Virus record (IMG/VR): IMGVR_UViG_3300005264_000003
Location: 23,349 to 87,348 of that record
From: a virus
Length of the DNA: 64,000 nucleotides
Direction: 5' to 3' (one strand)
In this document: positions 54,764 to 63,087 of the stretch, piece after piece
Position numbering within the stretch: the first letter of the stretch is position 1
Layout of the letters: each line of letters opens with the position of its first letter
Made by a program: the position numbers and the translations under genes
The notes under the pieces: model-generated
Told to the model about the DNA's origin: nothing
Databases searched by the model: none
What the model saw: the letters and a program-made list of their open reading frames with translations, nothing else

Positions 54764-55387
54764 ATGAAATATATACTGATAGTATTAGCATTACTGCTTA
54801 CATCAACTGTCTATGCTGAGACAGACTGCACTATGTGTCATTCAGATAATGCATTGCAATACAATGCTGTAAGAATAGCTGATCAGTATGAAGGATTAAC
54901 AGAGTTAACAAATAAAAATGACGGACCCGAAATTACTGAATGGTTATCTAATACAGGACTAGGGTCCGGTTATCCTTACTGTGCAGCATTTACATATAGT
55001 ATGTATAAGGAGTCTCGTGACTTCTTGCATATTAAAAATACAACTCTTCCATATAGGTCAGCAAGAGTATCTTCTATCTATTATTATGCAAAGAAAAATC
55101 CATTCAAGTATACAGTTATAACTCCTGGTCAAGTTAAGCTAGGAATACACAGTTTATGTGAGGGAGATATTCCAATATGGACACGAAGCGCAGAGTCAGT
55201 TGAGAACTTTAACGGACACACTGGACTAGTAATAGAGCAGGTTAATCAAGTAGAATTTAAAACTATAGAAGCCAACACAATGTCAAGCAATAAAGGTGAT
55301 CAAGGTGAAGGCGGCGGAGTATTCTATAAGACTAGATATGTAGATGATCCAAGTTTTCGACTCAAAGGCTTTATAAGACTTAAATAA
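54764..55387 (+). CDS. Secreted CHAP/NlpC-type endolysin
   Basis: A 207-residue peptidoglycan hydrolase. Residues 1-18 form a Sec signal peptide (MKYILIVLALLLTSTVYA) with a typical VYA cleavage site, so export does not need holin pores. The catalytic set is visible as C73 in YPYCAAFTYSMY, H152 in NGHTGLVIEQ and E169 or N171 in TIEANT, the Cys-His-Asn/Glu arrangement of CHAP amidases or peptidases. A CxxCH motif (C22, C25, H26) follows the cleavage site and may form a regulatory disulfide. It ends the lysis cassette and is followed 9 bases later by a fibre gene. Confidence 0.75.
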   Translation: MKYILIVLALLLTSTVYAETDCTMCHSDNALQYNAVRIADQYEGLTELTNKNDGPEITEWLSNTGLGSGYPYCAAFTYSMYKESRDFLHIKNTTLPYRSARVSSIYYYAKKNPFKYTVITPGQVKLGIHSLCEGDIPIWTRSAESVENFNGHTGLVIEQVNQVEFKTIEANTMSSNKGDQGEGGGVFYKTRYVDDPSFRLKGFIRLK

Positions 55388-55396
55388 GAGGCAAGA

Positions 55397-58300
55397 ATGT
55401 TTATTACTGTTGATGAAAATAAAATAAATGCAAACACCATAAAGACTTTAAGGGCTGATGGAGTAAAAACTGTCATAGAGCTCATTCATGGCTCTGACAG
55501 CAAGCAGTTTATAGTAATAGACGAAACTCTTGCAAATGTACTTAATATTATTGCTATAGATGCTGACTGGTTGTCATTCGCAGTATCTGTAAATGATGAT
55601 ACAGAGACACTTATTTGCGTGAATCAAGTTAAGAGATTTAACAGAGATGAAAATGATGTAAGTAATAGTATAGTAGAGTTTAAGGATGGTGAATATAAGA
55701 AAGTTAACATAAGTACAGAAGCACTTAGTTCTGTATCAGATAACTTATCTACACCAGGCCTAGGCCCAGCGGGGCGAGACGGCATCTCAATAGTTTGGCA
55801 AGGAGATTCTGAGGTACATCCATCAAACCCAGGAAATGGATGGGCATATAAAAATACATCAGACGGCAATTCTTATATTTACCAAGGTGGCGTCTGGTAC
55901 CAAATGACTGTTGATGGAGTTGATGGCCAGGACGGTGAAGATGGTAAGTCAATTATATGGATGGGCGATGTAGTCAATCCAGATACTCTTGGCAATCCAG
56001 AGCCTGGATGGACGTACAGGGATTCTGATGATGGAAGGATCTATATAAGAAATGACAACAACACTGCATGGGAGCTAATGGTTCTTGATGGTAGTGACGG
56101 CACGGATGGTGCTGTAGGTCAAGATGGTAATTCTGTATATATTACTTACCATAATAATCCTGTATTTACATCACCAGCAAGGCCAGTTGATGGCACTGAT
56201 GGCACTGAATTAGGATGGCATACAGATTCTGCATCAGAAGTAAACTGGATGTCTCAGAAGTTAGCTAAATTGCCAACTGAGGGCGTGTGGGGAGAACCAA
56301 TTCTACTTACTGGCCAAGACGGTCAAAGCGGCATATCAATATCATGGAAAGGCGAACTAGTTGCTGCTCCAGAAAATCCAGAAGACAATTGGTCTTATAG
56401 AAATACTACAAATGGTATTGTGTATATCTATAATATGAGCGTTCCTGGATGGGAAATTATGACTATTGATGGCGCTGACGGTATAGATGGCGTTGATGCT
56501 ATTATGCAATACACATGGATTAAGTATGCCGAGGATGATGCAGGGGCTAACATGTCTGACTCTCCTGATGGCAAGGCTTACATGGGAGTTGCATATAATC
56601 AGATAACTGAAGATGAGTCTGATGAAGCATCTGACTATGTATGGACACTAACTAAGGGTGATAAAGGCATACCAGGAGAAGCTGGTACAAATACATACAC
56701 ATGGATCAGATATGCAGATGACATTAACGGATCAGGATTAACAGATAATCCAGTTGACAAATTATATATTGGCTTAGCATATAACAAAGAAGATATTAAT
56801 GAGTCTAGTATTGCTACAGACTATACATGGTCCCTATTTAGAGGTGATGATGGAGTACCTGGTCTTGATGGCTTATCTATATTCATTACATATAATGACA
56901 ATGATGTTAATGATGAGCCTAATGTGCCTTCTGGAAATGGTACGCTTGGAGGATGGCATACCGATGCAACACCAACCGTTAAGTGGATCTCTCAGAAGAT
57001 ATCAGATACGGCCAGTAATGGTGTTTGGGGAACTCCGATTTGTATATCTGGCGCAGATGGTAAAGACGGTAAAGACGGAGAGAGTGGTTCAGATGCTCAT
57101 TACTTAGATCTTAATAGCTTTGGAGGAATATTCTTCTTAAAGAAGTCTGGGTCTAATGGAAGCCTAGCAAGTGACTGGACTGACCTTGGCCGTTTTACCA
57201 TAGCAGCACTTTCGGATGAAGAAGTTACCTGGGTTTCAATTGGCCTTAGTCAGAACTATACAGGTACAGGTGCAGCAAGAGATATTTATTCTGTGTCTAA
57301 TGCAGGGTCTCCATATATAACGAATGAGTCTGCAACAATAACAGCATCAACTCCTAGTGGAATAGTGAAGAATATCACTATCAGAAAACTAGATACTGTA
57401 GATGGTACGTACATAGATGAGAATGGTATCTATACAGGCTACTTAACAGCTGAGCAAATCAGAGTTGGTGCTGGGTGGACTGACATGCCTACCGATGGTG
57501 CTGATAAGACATCCAGCAACACAGCTAATGATACATCTAACATAGGCGGTACGCCAGTATCTGAAGTAAAGAGCAGCCTGGCATTTGCTGAAGATACTAT
57601 TAATGCAATGTCAGATGATACAATCCTCTCTATATCAGAAAAAGAATACTGGAGAGGGCTATGGCAAGCAATAACAGGTGAGTATAGCTCAATATTAACT
57701 AATGCACCACTCCAAAACATAGGCCCAGGTAATGACATATATGATAGCTATGTATCAGCAAAAGACAACTTAGAATTATACTTAACCAACGCTGGAGTAT
57801 GGACTAATCCGCAAGAAAGTTATGCAATTACAGGCTCTGAGCTATCTGCCGCATCTGAATTGTATTACAATAAAGTGCAAAACTTACTAACGTTAATCAG
57901 TACAATTTCCACAGAAGATGCTGCTGAGGTTAGCTTGGATATTATATCTAGAGCAGATAAGTTTCAGGTGGACTTTGACCTAACTAACAATAATAACGGT
58001 ACTCAGCCTGCAGATCCAGAGTCTGTACTGGTTAAGTATAATTTACTATCAGATGGTACGGTTAGTGTTAATATGTCTTGGGAATACAATGAAACAGACC
58101 TATTTCATGATATAGATGGGTTTATGGTATACTTATACATAAGCAATAATGGCAGTGAATACGTATACGGATTAGATAAGAGTAATGAAATTATAAGTTT
58201 TGCAGATAAGACAAAAAGAGTTATTAACATAACAAGAATACCTCAAGAAAAGTACATTACTATCGGAGTACAAGCATACAGAGCTGTGAGCAAAAGCATT

Positions 58301-58417
58301 ATTAAGGACGGAATGCTTTTCTCTAATATAATAAAATCCTCAGAATTAGAAAACAATCCATATAATGCAGAGTTGATTATAGAGCTACCTACTTCTGTTG
58401 AAATAGCGCTTTTATAG
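55397..58417 (+). CDS. Large modular tail fibre protein with collagen-like linkers
   Basis: A 1006-residue fibre. After an N-terminal attachment part (1-125), it is built from three module types joined by short collagen-like GXY stretches (GLGPAGRDG, GVDGQDGEDG, GADGKDGKDG). Module A (SIVWQGDSEV ... YIYQGGVWYQM) occurs three times, B (SVYITYHNNPV ... GVWGEPI) twice and C (YTWIKYAEDD ... YVWTLTKGD) twice, in the order A A B A C C B. Residues about 725-850 match a helical region common in phage J/fibre proteins (LSISEKEYWRGLWQAITGEY), followed by a fibronectin-type III-like domain near 875-990. The endolysin gene lies upstream. Likely a receptor-binding fibre. Confidence 0.65.
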   Translation: MFITVDENKINANTIKTLRADGVKTVIELIHGSDSKQFIVIDETLANVLNIIAIDADWLSFAVSVNDDTETLICVNQVKRFNRDENDVSNSIVEFKDGEYKKVNISTEALSSVSDNLSTPGLGPAGRDGISIVWQGDSEVHPSNPGNGWAYKNTSDGNSYIYQGGVWYQMTVDGVDGQDGEDGKSIIWMGDVVNPDTLGNPEPGWTYRDSDDGRIYIRNDNNTAWELMVLDGSDGTDGAVGQDGNSVYITYHNNPVFTSPARPVDGTDGTELGWHTDSASEVNWMSQKLAKLPTEGVWGEPILLTGQDGQSGISISWKGELVAAPENPEDNWSYRNTTNGIVYIYNMSVPGWEIMTIDGADGIDGVDAIMQYTWIKYAEDDAGANMSDSPDGKAYMGVAYNQITEDESDEASDYVWTLTKGDKGIPGEAGTNTYTWIRYADDINGSGLTDNPVDKLYIGLAYNKEDINESSIATDYTWSLFRGDDGVPGLDGLSIFITYNDNDVNDEPNVPSGNGTLGGWHTDATPTVKWISQKISDTASNGVWGTPICISGADGKDGKDGESGSDAHYLDLNSFGGIFFLKKSGSNGSLASDWTDLGRFTIAALSDEEVTWVSIGLSQNYTGTGAARDIYSVSNAGSPYITNESATITASTPSGIVKNITIRKLDTVDGTYIDENGIYTGYLTAEQIRVGAGWTDMPTDGADKTSSNTANDTSNIGGTPVSEVKSSLAFAEDTINAMSDDTILSISEKEYWRGLWQAITGEYSSILTNAPLQNIGPGNDIYDSYVSAKDNLELYLTNAGVWTNPQESYAITGSELSAASELYYNKVQNLLTLISTISTEDAAEVSLDIISRADKFQVDFDLTNNNNGTQPADPESVLVKYNLLSDGTVSVNMSWEYNETDLFHDIDGFMVYLYISNNGSEYVYGLDKSNEIISFADKTKRVINITRIPQEKYITIGVQAYRAVSKSIIKDGMLFSNIIKSSELENNPYNAELIIELPTSVEIALL

Positions 58418-58425
58418 GAGAAGAG

Positions 58426-61400
58426 ATGTGGTATAGAATAGGACTAGTAAGCGTAGAAAATAATAGCAATATAATTACAGGCAGTAGTACGTTTTGGTAT
58501 TCACAAATAAAACCTGGAGATATATTTAAAGGATCTGGTGATGTTTTATATGAGATTCGCTCAATACAATCAGACACACAAATAACTTTAGTTGACGCTT
58601 ATATAGGATCAACACAATCTAATGCTTCATATAGCATAATACGAAACTTTACATATACACTAAACGCTGATATTGCCAATAGCATATCTAACCTAGTAAG
58701 TAGGTGGAGAGTTAGAGATAGCGAGCTAACTGATTGGTCTAGCGGGACTGCCGATGGCGGCCCAAGTGGCAATGGTGAGTTTCCGTTAACTGGCCCTTAT
58801 GGTGCAGTTGAGATGGTTGCATCTCCATCCAAGATATCATATCTAGCTAGCGGATCAGAGGCTGCAAAAAATCATGCAGAAGAGTGGGCTAGTAAAGCTG
58901 AGGATTTCTTAGTATCTATAGGTGCTGGTGCTGATGGAGCAAATGACTACTCTGCATTACACTGGGCAAAAAAAGCTGAAGCATTTAGTCTTACTGTTGC
59001 TACATTAGAAGCTCGAGTAAGTCCTTATTATGCGAAGATTCAAATAGTATCTGATAATATTGATAATGTAAATACAGTAAGCGACAGCATTACTAATGTA
59101 AACGTAGTAGCTCCTAGTATTGCTAGTGTAAATACTGTAGCTGACTCAATAAGCAATGTAGATATAGTAGCTCCTAGCATTGCTAGTGTAAATACTGTAG
59201 CTGCTGGTATAGACCAGATCAATACGATTGCTGCAGATTTAACTGAAGTAGTATCTGAAATAAATACAGTTGCTGATGACTTAAATGAAGTTCAGTCTGA
59301 AATAAATACTGTAGCAGAATCTATAGATAATGTTGATATTGTAGGTGCAGATATTGATAACGTAAACACTACAGCTAACTCTATCGTTGATGTTAATGCA
59401 ACTGCTGCAAATATTACAGACATCAACACAGTGGCAATCAGTATTGCAAGCGTCAATAAGGTTACGACAGATATTGATAATGTAAATATTGTTGCTATGG
59501 ATATTGATAATGTAAATACAGTATCTAGCTCTATCGCTAATGTCAATATTGTTGCTATAGACTTAGCAGAGCCACTTTCTGAAATCAATACAGTAGCCAC
59601 AGATATTGATAACGTCAATACAGTAGGTGCAGATATTGATAACATTAATGCTGCTGCAGAGTCTATAGGAAACGTCAATACGGTTGCAAGTGTAATTGCG
59701 AATGTTAATACTACTGCAGCAAATATTACTAATGTAAATAAGGTAGCTGTCGTAGATAATAATGTTACAACTGTTGCTAATTCAATATCAAATGTCAATA
59801 CAACAGCAGCGAATATAGTTAATGTTAACAAAGTAGCAACTATAGATGACAGTGTAGTAACTGTAGCAGGGATAGATTCTGAGACCGTTGCAGTGTCTGG
59901 TATAGTTGGGAATGTAACTACAGTAGCTGGGAACATAGATAATGTCAATAAAGTATCTGTAGTTGATGCGAGCGTTACAGCTGTTGCCGCTATTGATGAA
60001 TCAGTAACGGTGGTTGCAAGTAATACAGCAAGCGTAAGTGCAGTAGCAGAATCAATATCTAGCGTCAATACGAATGCTGCGAATATTAGTGATATTCAAT
60101 CAGCATCAGCAAACGCTCTCTTAGCAAAAGACTATGCAGTGAAAAATGAGAACGTAGAAGTAGAGGCTGGTAAATATTCTGCATTACACTGGGCAACTAA
60201 GTCTGCCGAGAGCGCTAGTGTTTTTATTATTGAAGACACACTAACTAGCTCTTCAATAATAGCAGCTCTATCCGCCAATCAAGGAAAAGAGCTCAGCACT
60301 ACTAAAGTAGATAACTCAAGAGTTTTAACTGATGTTCCTGCTAATGCTGTCTTTACTGACACTGAAAAAATAACAAGCTTAAACATTAATGCTAACATCC
60401 TTACATATATAGACGAAGAAGGCACAGAAACTGATATTGACCTAAGCTTATATTTAGATGACACTAATCTCGCAAGACTTACTACTGGAACACTTAATGG
60501 CTCTACTGGAGTCGCAACATTTACTCGTGAAGATTCAACGACTTTTACGGTAGACTTTTCAGCTCTACTTGATGATACTGTATTAAGTGATGTCCAAGTA
60601 AAAGATGCATATGAGCGTAATTTAAATACAAATACATTTACAGATACAGAGAAGACAAAGCTTAATAGCATTGAAACTGGAGCTACGACAGATCAAACCA
60701 AAGCAGATATAGACGCTCTTAATATAAACGCTGGCAAGGTAAACAATAAGACTGTTGAAGCTAATGTGCCTACCGGAGCAGTGTTTACCGATACGCAAGT
60801 TGTTATCCAAGACAACCTAACATCAACATCGACAGATGAGGCTCTATCCGCCAATCAAGGTAAAGAGCTGAAGACTTTAGTAGATCAATCTTCTGGTAAA
60901 ACTGAATGGGAGGTTACTCAGGCAGCTCATGGATTCTCTGTGTTGGATGTTGTATATGTATCTACAGGAACTTGGGCTAAGGCTAAAGCTGATAATACTG
61001 AGACGCTTGGTTTAGGTGTGGTAACTGAGGTGATAGATACAAATACATTTAAAGCATCTCTGAGTGGATTCTACGAAGCCTCAGCACATGGTTTGACGGT
61101 GGATGAGTTCTATTATTTAAGTGATTCTATTGCTGGTGGACTGACAAGTACTGAGCCAGATAACTCACAACCAGTACTGTATGTTGTTGACGCTAACAAT
61201 GTGCTTATACTGCCATATCGTCCTAGCTCAACTCCTGTATCAGGTTATTCTGATATTACAACAGCAACAGGCGTGGCAGGTTCGACTACAGTTCCACTGA
61301 CTTATACACTAGATGCCTACGCAACGCAGACAGACCTCTCCCTGACAGTACAAGCATCAGTTTTCAGAAAATCAGTAATAGCACTTTGTGAGTTGACGAA

Positions 61401-62178
61401 TGACAATGCAAATTTCAACTCGTACTCTAGTGGTGAGTTGATATTTCATCGTGTCAACAGTATATCCCCAGAAATAACTTGTAAGTTACAAATTGCGAAA
61501 CAATACAATACGACCAAGCCAAATGCTTACTTAGAGATATTGTCAGATACACTGCAAAGTTACTCTGAAATAAAGATATGCACCTTTATGCACAATGGTG
61601 TGAAATATGGTGGTTTACATTTCTATCAGGGTGCGCCCAATTACCACACAGTAATAGCCAAACTGGCAGGCAATTTTGATGTGTTCGGGTTAGATTATTA
61701 CGACACACAAAACAGTGTTGCCCTAAACACTGAAGTAAATGATTCTCTAAGTTTCACTGATTATAAGCGTGTACAACAAGGGCACAGCTACAATCAAGGC
61801 AACATCCTAGGCACAGTGTCTCAGTCAGCAGGAATACCCACAGGGGCTGTTATAGAGCGTGGTAGTAATGATGATGGCGAGTATGTGAAGTTTGCTGATG
61901 GGACTTTGATATGTGCCTGCACGTCTTCTACAAGTTATATAACGGATACTGCATTAAGCGCAGTATTCTATAACAATGGTGCTATTTTTACATATCCATG
62001 CAGTTTTATTGACGTACCTGTGGGCACTAATGCAACAAAAAACGGTGTGACAGGTAGCGCGGCAAACGGGCATTACATGTACGATGTCACAGTGTCAGGT
62101 TGCAGGTGTGGTGCGACAGGTTATAAGGATACATGTACATTTAGACCGGGATACACAGCAATAGGAAGGTGGTTCTAA
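58426..62178 (+). CDS. Giant repetitive tail fibre protein
   Basis: A 1250-residue fibre. Residues 1-75 are a small beta attachment domain (GDIFKGSGDVLYEIRSIQSD). Two similar segments (DYSALHWAKKAEAF near 185 and KYSALHWATKSAES near 585) bracket a shaft of about thirty 11-residue repeats of the type VNTVAxxIxxx. It continues with two copies of an ALSANQGKEL module, paired with VFTDT segments, and a C-terminal part (about 940-1250) with clearly different codon use (CGT, fewer ATA), probably a swapped receptor-binding tip ending in a cysteine-containing domain (SGCRCGATGYKDTC). The stop lies one base before the next gene. Confidence 0.65.
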   Translation: MWYRIGLVSVENNSNIITGSSTFWYSQIKPGDIFKGSGDVLYEIRSIQSDTQITLVDAYIGSTQSNASYSIIRNFTYTLNADIANSISNLVSRWRVRDSELTDWSSGTADGGPSGNGEFPLTGPYGAVEMVASPSKISYLASGSEAAKNHAEEWASKAEDFLVSIGAGADGANDYSALHWAKKAEAFSLTVATLEARVSPYYAKIQIVSDNIDNVNTVSDSITNVNVVAPSIASVNTVADSISNVDIVAPSIASVNTVAAGIDQINTIAADLTEVVSEINTVADDLNEVQSEINTVAESIDNVDIVGADIDNVNTTANSIVDVNATAANITDINTVAISIASVNKVTTDIDNVNIVAMDIDNVNTVSSSIANVNIVAIDLAEPLSEINTVATDIDNVNTVGADIDNINAAAESIGNVNTVASVIANVNTTAANITNVNKVAVVDNNVTTVANSISNVNTTAANIVNVNKVATIDDSVVTVAGIDSETVAVSGIVGNVTTVAGNIDNVNKVSVVDASVTAVAAIDESVTVVASNTASVSAVAESISSVNTNAANISDIQSASANALLAKDYAVKNENVEVEAGKYSALHWATKSAESASVFIIEDTLTSSSIIAALSANQGKELSTTKVDNSRVLTDVPANAVFTDTEKITSLNINANILTYIDEEGTETDIDLSLYLDDTNLARLTTGTLNGSTGVATFTREDSTTFTVDFSALLDDTVLSDVQVKDAYERNLNTNTFTDTEKTKLNSIETGATTDQTKADIDALNINAGKVNNKTVEANVPTGAVFTDTQVVIQDNLTSTSTDEALSANQGKELKTLVDQSSGKTEWEVTQAAHGFSVLDVVYVSTGTWAKAKADNTETLGLGVVTEVIDTNTFKASLSGFYEASAHGLTVDEFYYLSDSIAGGLTSTEPDNSQPVLYVVDANNVLILPYRPSSTPVSGYSDITTATGVAGSTTVPLTYTLDAYATQTDLSLTVQASVFRKSVIALCELTNDNANFNSYSSGELIFHRVNSISPEITCKLQIAKQYNTTKPNAYLEILSDTLQSYSEIKICTFMHNGVKYGGLHFYQGAPNYHTVIAKLAGNFDVFGLDYYDTQNSVALNTEVNDSLSFTDYKRVQQGHSYNQGNILGTVSQSAGIPTGAVIERGSNDDGEYVKFADGTLICACTSSTSYITDTALSAVFYNNGAIFTYPCSFIDVPVGTNATKNGVTGSAANGHYMYDVTVSGCRCGATGYKDTCTFRPGYTAIGRWF
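59040..60110 (+). repeat. Tandem 11-residue repeats (VNTVA type) of a fibre shaft
   Basis: About thirty degenerate 33-bp units encode I-x-x-V-N-T-V-A-x-x-I patterns. Nucleotide copies are diverged, though short blocks such as GATATTGATAATGTAAAT recur exactly. This is a trimeric beta- or helical-shaft repeat, not a CRISPR. Confidence 0.75.
60265..60293 (+). repeat. Direct repeat copy 1 within fibre gene
   Basis: A 29-base block encoding ALSANQGKEL. It recurs at 60841-60869 with a single base difference, while flanking sequence is much more diverged. Confidence 0.8.
60841..60869 (+). repeat. Direct repeat copy 2 within fibre gene
   Basis: Matches 60265-60293 at 28 of 29 positions. The pair could support recombination that swaps the fibre tip, as it lies just upstream of the composition change. 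Confidence 0.8.
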
Positions 62179-62179
62179 A

Positions 62180-62554
62180 ATGCAATTAAAATTCAAAGCG
62201 GTAAATAAAGCACCACAATACACAATCGACAACGAAACCATCAACGGTATTGACCTTTCAGTATTCCCTGAAAACGGTAAATTCACTGGTGATGAAACCA
62301 CAACCGAAGCAGGTATTTTCAGTGTAGAACGCACAGATGGTATTCTCTATGTAACTCTTGCTCAATCCTGCACAGCTTATCAAACACCTGTCCCATCACA
62401 CGATTGGCGAGGTTCTGAGGATTACATTGATTCAACAGAGTTCAGTAATGATACCTGCTATCTCAATCCAACAGCCGCACCTGATGGTTTTAGTTTTATA
62501 AATACTCCTGATGGTTGGAGCGTAACACTGGAGGCAGAAGATGAGTTGGTTTAA
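62180..62554 (+). CDS. Fibre-associated protein, probable tail fibre accessory or chaperone
   Basis: A 124-residue acidic protein directly after the fibre gene, where assembly chaperones or fibre caps are encoded. It begins MQLKFKAVNKAPQYTIDNET and has a beta-rich middle (GIFSVERTDGILYVTLAQSC) and a C-terminal SFINTPDGWSVTLEAEDE segment. Codon use is like the adjacent host-range region, not like the upstream structural genes. It overlaps the next gene by 14 bases. Family not firmly recognised. Confidence 0.5.
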   Translation: MQLKFKAVNKAPQYTIDNETINGIDLSVFPENGKFTGDETTTEAGIFSVERTDGILYVTLAQSCTAYQTPVPSHDWRGSEDYIDSTEFSNDTCYLNPTAAPDGFSFINTPDGWSVTLEAEDELV

Positions 62555-62738
62555 AACACCTGAAACAGTAGAGCAAGAGCGTATTGAAGCGTTAGCCACA
62601 AGTATCCGCACTCAACGAGACCAGTTATTAAAGGATACTGATTGGGCTATGCTTCCTGACTCACCTGAACCACCTGCGGGATTATTGGTGTATCGTCAAG
62701 CACTACGGGATGTAACGTCTCAAGGGTTATTACGATAA
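62541..62738 (+). CDS. Truncated tail fibre assembly-like protein
   Basis: A 65-residue ORF. Its sequence (IRTQRDQLLKDTDWAMLPDS, then YRQALRDVTSQ) closely fits the C-terminal part of tail fibre assembly chaperones and related phage proteins, where RDxLLxxTDW and YRQALRD are typical. The frame ends abruptly at GLLR. Removing one G from the GGG at 62724-62726 would restore a longer frame (QGYYDKAVTDGKLTEF), so the gene looks broken by a one-base insertion or by a sequencing error. Confidence 0.55.
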   Translation: MSWFKTPETVEQERIEALATSIRTQRDQLLKDTDWAMLPDSPEPPAGLLVYRQALRDVTSQGLLR

Positions 62739-63074
62739 GGCTGTAACGGACGGAAAACTTACTGAGTTTGTCGGTGACTTCACAAGTAAGAAACTGTAAT
62801 AAAGGACAATAAATACACAGGTACACAATACGAGCAGGATACACCTGCAATTAGAGAGCATCATGCCGCACAAAATGAAACTCTAATTTTCCTAGATAGA
62901 CGGGTTGAACCTGACGATATTCCAACTGAGGATGAGTTAGCCAGTATCGCTACACCTCCACGCATAATCGACGGGCAGAAAATATCAGGGGCAACTCGAT
63001 CTGAACTCGCGAACGCCACAACCACAGAGGAATTGCAAGCAGCGTTGGTTAAGATACTGCTAGGAAATCAATAA
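62725..63074 (+). pseudogene. Frame-shifted remnant downstream of the fibre assembly gene
   Basis: This 350-base stretch has no ATG-started ORF but reads as protein in two successive frames. 62725-62799 gives a 24-residue segment (GYYDKAVTDGKLTEFVGDF, shown in part) that continues the upstream gene in another frame. 62790-63074 is open for 94 codons in a third frame with no ATG, GTG or TTG near its beginning, giving coding-like sequence (TLIFLDRRVEPDDIPTEDEL; GATRSELANATTTEELQAAL). It probably was one gene of about 175 codons interrupted by two frameshifts. Confidence 0.5.
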
Positions 63075-63087
63075 GGAGATAAGGTGA

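Noticed and set aside
55397-58417. Possible true collagen-like protein
   Set aside because: The GXY stretches are short linkers of 3-6 triplets between beta modules, not long collagen helices.
59292-60068. 258-codon minus-strand open frame with repetitive threonine/leucine sequence
   Set aside because: It is the reverse complement of the VNTVA shaft repeats; repeat structure keeps the opposite strand open by chance.
59040-60110. Possible CRISPR-like array
   Set aside because: The repeats are degenerate 33-bp units in frame with one protein, with no identical direct repeats separated by unique spacers.
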